A DNA stretch of 24,899 nt. Origin: a virus. Made by a program: the position numbers and the translations under genes. Positions within the stretch are counted from its first letter, which is position 1, and every line of letters begins with the position of its first letter. The stretch is from positions 1 to 24,899 of IMG/VR virus record IMGVR_UViG_3300035099_000119; one strand, written 5' to 3'. Positions 20,516-24,899 of this stretch are shown here, in pieces. The notes under the pieces were generated by a model. It was given only the letters and a program-made list of their open reading frames with translations, was not told where the DNA came from and searched no databases.

Positions 20516-21082
20516 ATGCCTAAAGTGTCAGAGATAGTCAATCCAGCCGATGCTGAGGTGCCGAACGCCGACGCCGAGGTGGAGCAGGCCAAGTCTGTAC
20601 TGGTCAAGATGGCCGACCTAGAGGCCCTGGTCCAGACGGCCCTGAAGAATGCCCCCAAGCCTCCTGCCGAGGAGACTGCTGGCCCTCCGCCAGGTACGCG
20701 GGTATTCGTTGCCCCCGCCTACCCGAACATGCGGGTTCTGGTGAAGCAGGGCAAGCTCATTCAGGCTCCAAGCCCTGACGGTCCCCGCGACATTCGGCGC
20801 GAGGGCGATGTGTGGGCTAAGTTCGTCGGCGGCATCCTTGTCACCGATGACCCTGACGTTATCGCCTGGTGCGAAGCCCATCACGATGTGTGCCGAGACG
20901 CCTACGACCCGAAGACCGAAGTGTGGGTGGCCCTGGTGCAGGCTCAGCGCGAGACGGCCACGAGCGAGGCCAAGCTGCCCCCAGGCTTGGACGTTGAAAA
21001 GCTCCTGGAGGGAGATATTGCTGGTCTGGGTGGTCTCACTGACCTGGTGAAGAACGCTCGGTCGGCAGCGGAGGTGCGGTAA
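20516..21082 (+). CDS. Hypothetical head-associated protein, 188 aa
   Basis: The ATG lies three bases after the previous stop, whose GGAG-containing end provides the ribosome site. The N-terminus is an acidic helix (residues 10-50), followed by a Pro-rich linker (about 50-62), a beta domain (about 62-120: VFVAPAYPNMRVLVKQGKL, 'VWAKFVGGILVTDDPDVIAWCEAH') and a helical C-terminus. The 'kFvgG.lvTdDpeviawle.H' pattern is common in phage proteins between capsid and tail genes, but I cannot name a function. It ends with a TAATG junction to the next gene. Confidence 0.68.
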   Translation: MPKVSEIVNPADAEVPNADAEVEQAKSVLVKMADLEALVQTALKNAPKPPAEETAGPPPGTRVFVAPAYPNMRVLVKQGKLIQAPSPDGPRDIRREGDVWAKFVGGILVTDDPDVIAWCEAHHDVCRDAYDPKTEVWVALVQAQRETATSEAKLPPGLDVEKLLEGDIAGLGGLTDLVKNARSAAEVR

Positions 21083-21447
21083 TGGCCCTGGTAACAGCCT
21101 GGAAGAAAGTCACCATTGCGGTTGGCGAATCCCTGTCCGACGCTCTGGATATCACCGGCATGGAGGTTTGCACTCTCCAGCAGGCTGACGATTGTGAAGG
21201 CGAAGTCTTTACGTTTCAGGGCTCCCTGGACGGCGAGACCTACGCTGACGTACAGACAGACTCAGCGGAGTTGTCCATAACTAAGTCGGATACCGACGCC
21301 CAGTCCTTCCTCTTGCCAGAGGCCAAGCGCCTACGGGGATTTGTCTCCATCAAGGTTCGCTCCGGCACGTCCACCCTTCCTACTGTCCAGACGACAGCCG
21401 ATGCTGTTATCTGGGTCGGACTGCGTGAACTGGGACCTGCTTGCTAG
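21082..21447 (+). CDS. Hypothetical beta-rich connector-region protein, 121 aa
   Basis: The ATG overlaps the previous stop (TAATG). The sequence is beta-rich throughout, with 'TFQGSLDGETYADVQTDSAE' and 'GFVSIKVRSGT' stretches and an ending 'AVIWVGLREL', suggesting a compact sandwich domain as seen in head-decoration or tail-neck proteins. There are three cysteines (near positions 30, 38 and 121), one at the very C-terminus. The exact role is unknown; placement argues for a structural part of the particle. Confidence 0.68.
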   Translation: MALVTAWKKVTIAVGESLSDALDITGMEVCTLQQADDCEGEVFTFQGSLDGETYADVQTDSAELSITKSDTDAQSFLLPEAKRLRGFVSIKVRSGTSTLPTVQTTADAVIWVGLRELGPAC

Positions 21448-21457
21448 GAGGTAGGCC

Positions 21458-22066
21458 ATGACCACGGCCACGGCCCTGGCCGCACGAATCTCCTGGCGCA
21501 TCCACGACGGCAACCAGGAGGAAATCAGCGCGGCCAATATGCTGAGTTTCCTCAACGATGCCATCGAGGACCTGGCCGGAGCGGGCTGGGTACTGCCGCT
21601 GGCCGAGGCTACTATCGCCCAGGTAGCCGCCACGTACATCTACACCGTCCCCGCTTCGTTCGTTTACATCAAGGAGCTTCGCAAAGAGGATGCGACTACG
21701 GCCAGCCTCTACAACGAGCTTATCCCCTATTGGGCTTGGCAGATTAGCCAGGGAGCATCGGACGCCCAGATTCGCCTTGACTCCCGCTGGTTCACTCCCA
21801 CGGCAGGCAAGAACATCCTGGTCATAGGGCAGAAGCGCATTGCAGCCCTGGGAGGCTCCGACACGGTGCCCGCTGGCTGCCTGGGCTTCATCCGAGAGCG
21901 GGCGACAGCCTATGCAGCGGCCTACGTCGCTGGCGGCGTCAGTGAGTATGCGGCCCAGCGCCGTGAGCTTGCCCAGATTGCCTTCAACATCTCCGAGCAG
22001 ATGCTTGTGAACATACCGGACGAGTTCAAGATAGCTGCTGGCTCCCGTCCGGTGCCTGGGAGATAG
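21458..22066 (+). CDS. Head-tail adaptor-like protein, copy 1
   Basis: Start ATG with AGGAGG six bases upstream; 202 residues. The N-terminal helical part has 'MLSFLNDAIEDLAGAGWVLPL', followed by a beta part with 'YIYTVPASFVYI' and a C-terminal helical region 'FIRERATAYAAAYVAGG', ending SRPVPGR. Proteins with an N-terminal 'iN.a..dl...gw' helix and a small beta domain occur as adaptors binding the portal in tailed phages. It is clearly paralogous to the next gene. Its final codons CCT GGG AGA TAG also provide the GGGAG ribosome site of the next gene. Confidence 0.75.
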   Translation: MTTATALAARISWRIHDGNQEEISAANMLSFLNDAIEDLAGAGWVLPLAEATIAQVAATYIYTVPASFVYIKELRKEDATTASLYNELIPYWAWQISQGASDAQIRLDSRWFTPTAGKNILVIGQKRIAALGGSDTVPAGCLGFIRERATAYAAAYVAGGVSEYAAQRRELAQIAFNISEQMLVNIPDEFKIAAGSRPVPGR

Positions 22067-22069
22067 GCC

Positions 22070-22771
22070 ATGACAACCTTCGCTGACCTAAAGAAGCGTG
22101 TCGCATTTCTGGCCCAAGACCCGACGATGGAGTTCATCCCCGACAGCCAGTATGGGGAGTTCATCAATGACGCCGTGCGGGACCTCACGATGAGTGGCTG
22201 GCTTCTGCCCCTCGACGAGGACACCAGTCTGACGATGGCGCAGAACACCTACGAATACGCCGTCCCTGCGGGCTTCGCCTACATCTACTGCATCTACGAG
22301 GAATCGGATACGACGCCCACCACCTACGACATCGTGGCCCCCTTCCACCAGTGGCGGCTGGCTATGAAGGCGACAGCCACTCCCTACATCGTCTTCAACG
22401 CAGACCTCTGGTATCCCCGCGCAGGCAAAAAGTTCCTGGTGCGGGGCCAGAAGCGCCCCTCCCTATACTCCGTCGACTCCGATACCATCGAGGCGCTCTT
22501 CGAGGGATTTCTACGCGAGCGGGCTGCGGCGTACGCTCTTTACTTTGCAGCCACCCTACCGCAGCCGGGGGCCGCTGACTACATACAAAAGGTGGAGGAT
22601 GACAGTCCCACCACGCGCCGAGGTCCCGTGCGGCCTGGCTTTGCCACGGAGCGCAGTCGGAACCTGGCGGCCCTGGCGAACATCAAGATGGCGTCGAGCG
22701 AGAGAATGCTCACCTTCCACCCCCAGGAGCTTCGGGTAAAGCCGAGTTCCAGGCACGTCCCTGGGAGATAA
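22070..22771 (+). CDS. Head-tail adaptor-like protein, copy 2 (paralogue)
   Basis: 233 residues, starting three bases after copy 1. Shared features in order are: 'FINDAVRDLTMSGWLLPLDE' (compare FLNDAIEDLAGAGWVLPL), 'YEYAVPAGFAYIY', 'W.PRAGKKFLVRGQKRPS', 'FLRERAAAYALYFA', and the end SRHVPGR. It has an extra loop before the C-terminus (PTTRRGPVRPGFATERSRNL) that copy 1 lacks. Two related adaptors may occupy different rings or steps in neck assembly. Its last codons (CCT GGG AGA TAA) again precede the next start as a ribosome site. Confidence 0.77.
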   Translation: MTTFADLKKRVAFLAQDPTMEFIPDSQYGEFINDAVRDLTMSGWLLPLDEDTSLTMAQNTYEYAVPAGFAYIYCIYEESDTTPTTYDIVAPFHQWRLAMKATATPYIVFNADLWYPRAGKKFLVRGQKRPSLYSVDSDTIEALFEGFLRERAAAYALYFAATLPQPGAADYIQKVEDDSPTTRRGPVRPGFATERSRNLAALANIKMASSERMLTFHPQELRVKPSSRHVPGR

Positions 22772-22773
22772 TC

Positions 22774-22974
22774 ATGAGGTGTTCCTGCGGCGGCGAGGTG
22801 GACTGGGTACTGACCCAGACATTCGATGAGGGTGACATACTCGCTCTAGAGTGCCTGGAGTGCGGTGCCGACTTCTCAGACCCCGATGAGGAGACCATCA
22901 TCGAGAACGGCGAAATAAGGACAATGAAGAGATGGCCGACGCCTTTGATGACACCATCACCCTCGGCGGAGTAA
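22774..22974 (+). CDS. Small zinc-ribbon protein in the connector region
   Basis: Start ATG follows the GGGAG at the end of copy 2; 66 residues. C3/C5 (MRCSCGG) and C27/C30 (ECLECGADF) form a likely zinc ribbon, followed by an acidic stretch (DPDEETIIENGE). The last 14 codons overlap the next large gene. It could be a small tail or neck accessory, or a regulator. Another of the many zinc motifs of this phage, it has no assigned function. Confidence 0.6.
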   Translation: MRCSCGGEVDWVLTQTFDEGDILALECLECGADFSDPDEETIIENGEIRTMKRWPTPLMTPSPSAE

Positions 22975-24899
22975 CCTTCCCATGCCGTGGACCTGTTATG
23001 GTCAAACCCATCTCGGAGTTCACGGCTGGGATGAAAGTTGGCCGTGCAACTTACGATGAGCGCCTGCAAGCCTTCTGGCTGGTCCTCGACGATTACTCCG
23101 GTGGTATCAACCATCGCCGTCTGGATGTCCGAGAGGCGCTTGGTACTGTCTGGGACAACGACAGCGGCGTGGACCTTCGCCGCCCAGGTCACGTTACCCT
23201 CCCGCCCCTCCAATCCAGCGCCTCTTTTACCGCTCCGGCAGCCTATAACTATACCGCCCGCCAGCCCTCAGTACCCATCATCGGCTCCGACGTAGGCTCC
23301 CTGCTGACCCACGTAGGTTTTGGCGGCTCTATCTATCGCTCCGCCGATGCCTGCGCGACTCTAACTAAGTCCGCCGATGTAGCGAGCGCGTATATGATTG
23401 CCCGCATCCTGGAGTTTGCAGCCAGAGGGACGGCCACTCTCTACGCCTTTCCAGAGGGCACCGGTGGCGCGGCCCACTACGTCAAGTCCACCAACGGAAC
23501 TTCCTGGGCAGCAGCCGGAGCCGGAGCGACCAAGACCTGGGAGGATGCTGTCATCTGGTCGGCTTACGGGCAGGACATCATCATTGCCACAACGCCCATT
23601 GCCAAGATAGGCTACTCGGAGGATGGCGAGAACTGGAACGTGGACAGCACCGACCCCGATGTTGCCAAACCCATCTGGCAGGCCAACTACGGACGTGTTC
23701 AATTTGTGGGCACCTACATGGCTCCCTGGGGCAATCCGGCTGTCTACTTCCTGGCCCGTGACGATGCTGGCCTGCAATGTCTCTTCGTCCTCGACTTCTA
23801 CTCCCGCCAGGCATACAAGGTGGATGTGGGCAACAAAATGCACCTCCACGATGCTCTGGTCTGGAACGGCTCCATCGTTGTCACCGACGGCTGGTCGGTG
23901 AAGCAATACAATCCTGGCTCCCAGGAGATAGTACGGGACATCAGCTTCCCCAGGAAAGCGGGGCTCTGCTCAGCCCTGGCCGGTGCGGTCATCGTCAAGC
24001 TCATCGGGGGCGACGACTACCTCTACGCCGTGCTCTACAAGCACGACGGAGCCAGCCAGATTATCTGCTACAATGGCGCTGGCTGGACGACCCTCGGCCC
24101 AGAGGTAGCCTCGTTCGCGTCCGTTGTCTGTGGCATCGCATCCCTCTGGTATCCGGCGACAGTGGCGACGACGCGGCGCATCGTCATGTGCGGAGGCTCC
24201 AGCTTCTCGTCTGCTGGGACGCCGAAGACCGTTACCATGCCCCTGCCGAACGCCGGTGAGGTGCCCGTTGTGGGAACCGACTCCTTCACTGACGGCCCTC
24301 TTTCCTACGTCACCGGCTGGATTGACGGCGGCTTTAGGGAGATAGATGGCACCCTCTTCTGGATGAAGATTGATGCCTTCAGCCTGGGGGCCACGGAGAC
24401 GGTGAAGGTGGAATACCAGCTAGACAACGCTGAGTCTAGTGCCTGGACTCAACTGGTGGACGCCAACAACGCGCCTATGGTGTTCGACTCGCTGACCGAC
24501 ATAGGCTACTTCTCAGCCGCCAATCCCAAGAAGGGCGTCCAGTTCAGAACCGTCCGGTTCCGCATCACCCTGGACAGGGGAGGCACAGCCACAGCCTCGC
24601 CTGAGCTTATCGCTCTCATTCTCCTCTTCGACAAGAAGCCCACACTCCGAGAAGCCTGGGCATTCCGCATCGATGTGAACCGGATGCTGGAAACAAAGGC
24701 TGGCGCGGCACCCGCCTACACCATCGACGGCGCAGCCCCCACGGTGGAAAACATCTGGGCAAAGCTGCGGTCTCTATGGAACACCAAGCCTCTCCTCGAC
24801 TTCTCGGTTCCCAATGTCCGAACTGGGATGCTGGTCCGTATCGCTGACATGCCAGGCACGTTCGACGATTTCCGCAACGCCGTAGACGGCAAGGGGTAT
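22932..24899 (+). CDS. Large tail or fibre protein, partial (beta-propeller-like)
   Basis: An open frame starts with ATG at 22932 (GAAGAG just upstream, 43-base overlap with the zinc-ribbon gene) and runs to the window end without a stop: 656 codons are seen. The N-terminus is MADAFDDTITLGGVTFPCRG. Repeated blade-like stretches follow, such as 'GGSIYRSADACATLTKSAD', 'AHYVKSTNGTSWAAAGAG', 'IIATTPIAKIGYSEDGENWN' and 'FWMKIDAFSLGATETVKVEYQ', which suggest a beta-propeller or repeated beta domain. The later part (about 530-656) looks like a separate beta domain ending 'FDDFRNAVDGKGY'. Such proteins are tail-tip, baseplate or host-binding components. The C-terminal end lies outside the window. Confidence 0.82.
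   Translation, partial: MADAFDDTITLGGVTFPCRGPVMVKPISEFTAGMKVGRATYDERLQAFWLVLDDYSGGINHRRLDVREALGTVWDNDSGVDLRRPGHVTLPPLQSSASFTAPAAYNYTARQPSVPIIGSDVGSLLTHVGFGGSIYRSADACATLTKSADVASAYMIARILEFAARGTATLYAFPEGTGGAAHYVKSTNGTSWAAAGAGATKTWEDAVIWSAYGQDIIIATTPIAKIGYSEDGENWNVDSTDPDVAKPIWQANYGRVQFVGTYMAPWGNPAVYFLARDDAGLQCLFVLDFYSRQAYKVDVGNKMHLHDALVWNGSIVVTDGWSVKQYNPGSQEIVRDISFPRKAGLCSALAGAVIVKLIGGDDYLYAVLYKHDGASQIICYNGAGWTTLGPEVASFASVVCGIASLWYPATVATTRRIVMCGGSSFSSAGTPKTVTMPLPNAGEVPVVGTDSFTDGPLSYVTGWIDGGFREIDGTLFWMKIDAFSLGATETVKVEYQLDNAESSAWTQLVDANNAPMVFDSLTDIGYFSAANPKKGVQFRTVRFRITLDRGGTATASPELIALILLFDKKPTLREAWAFRIDVNRMLETKAGAAPAYTIDGAAPTVENIWAKLRSLWNTKPLLDFSVPNVRTGMLVRIADMPGTFDDFRNAVDGKGY

Noticed and set aside
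23777-24259. 160-codon rightward frame inside the large tail gene.
   Set aside because: It is out of frame with the continuous open frame from 22932 to the window end, whose product has coherent repeats.
1-24899. CRISPR array, tRNA genes, insertion sequence or integrase.
   Set aside because: No regularly spaced repeats, cloverleaf-like sequence, transposase or recombinase motif was noticed on either strand by reading. This is not a computed search.

Overview
The window is part of the genome of a tailed double-stranded DNA phage (Caudoviricetes) or a closely related prophage. The evidence is an ordered virion module: large terminase, portal, a very large virion-associated protein, a coiled-coil scaffold-like protein, a major capsid protein of the SU10/DUF5309 type, a head fibre/decoration-like protein, two paralogous head-tail adaptor-like proteins and the start of a large tail or fibre protein. 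The sequence is moderately GC-rich with dense, overlapping genes and frequent GTG/TTG starts. The host cannot be named from the sequence. No tRNA, rRNA, CRISPR array, integrase or transposase was seen.

Layout. Positions 1-790 hold the end of a rightward block: a small hydrophobic protein and a helix-turn-helix protein resembling terminase small subunits. It converges with a leftward cluster (5413 down to 848) of about fifteen small genes, many linked by 4-base ATGA/GTGA stop-start overlaps. None has a firmly recognisable function, but CxxC zinc-ribbon-like motifs recur. Five of these genes are very short (44, 53, 56, 57 and 59 codons) and easy to miss. Three tandem stem-loops (4521-4581) and a 12-bp inverted repeat (2877-2929) sit between genes of this cluster. 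A divergent region (5414-5565) separates it from a rightward gene for a Cys-rich protein (5566-6042).

A compact control region (6043-6331) follows. It has a terminator-like hairpin, two perfect 11-bp direct repeats 22 bp apart, a near-consensus sigma70-type promoter (6210-6239) and an inverted repeat in the leader. It reads into a long rightward operon: a one-TM miniprotein, a short conserved phage protein, an 86-aa protein, terminase, portal, small linkers, the 1887-aa giant protein, and then scaffold, capsid and connector genes. A second promoter candidate (17606-17634) lies just before the scaffold and capsid genes, where extra transcription would be useful. A strong GC hairpin (20132-20160) follows the decoration gene.

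The most interesting element is the 1887-aa protein between portal and scaffold. It joins a hydrophobic segment, a DUF3293-like region, an ADP-ribosyltransferase-like region whose expected final Glu position seems to be Asp, and a long C-terminal region. This resembles the 'polyvalent proteins' thought to be injected with phage DNA. Also notable are the tandem duplication of the adaptor gene, where the conserved 3' end of each copy also supplies the ribosome binding site of the next gene, and the zinc-ribbon-rich leftward cluster, which may hold undescribed host-takeover proteins.
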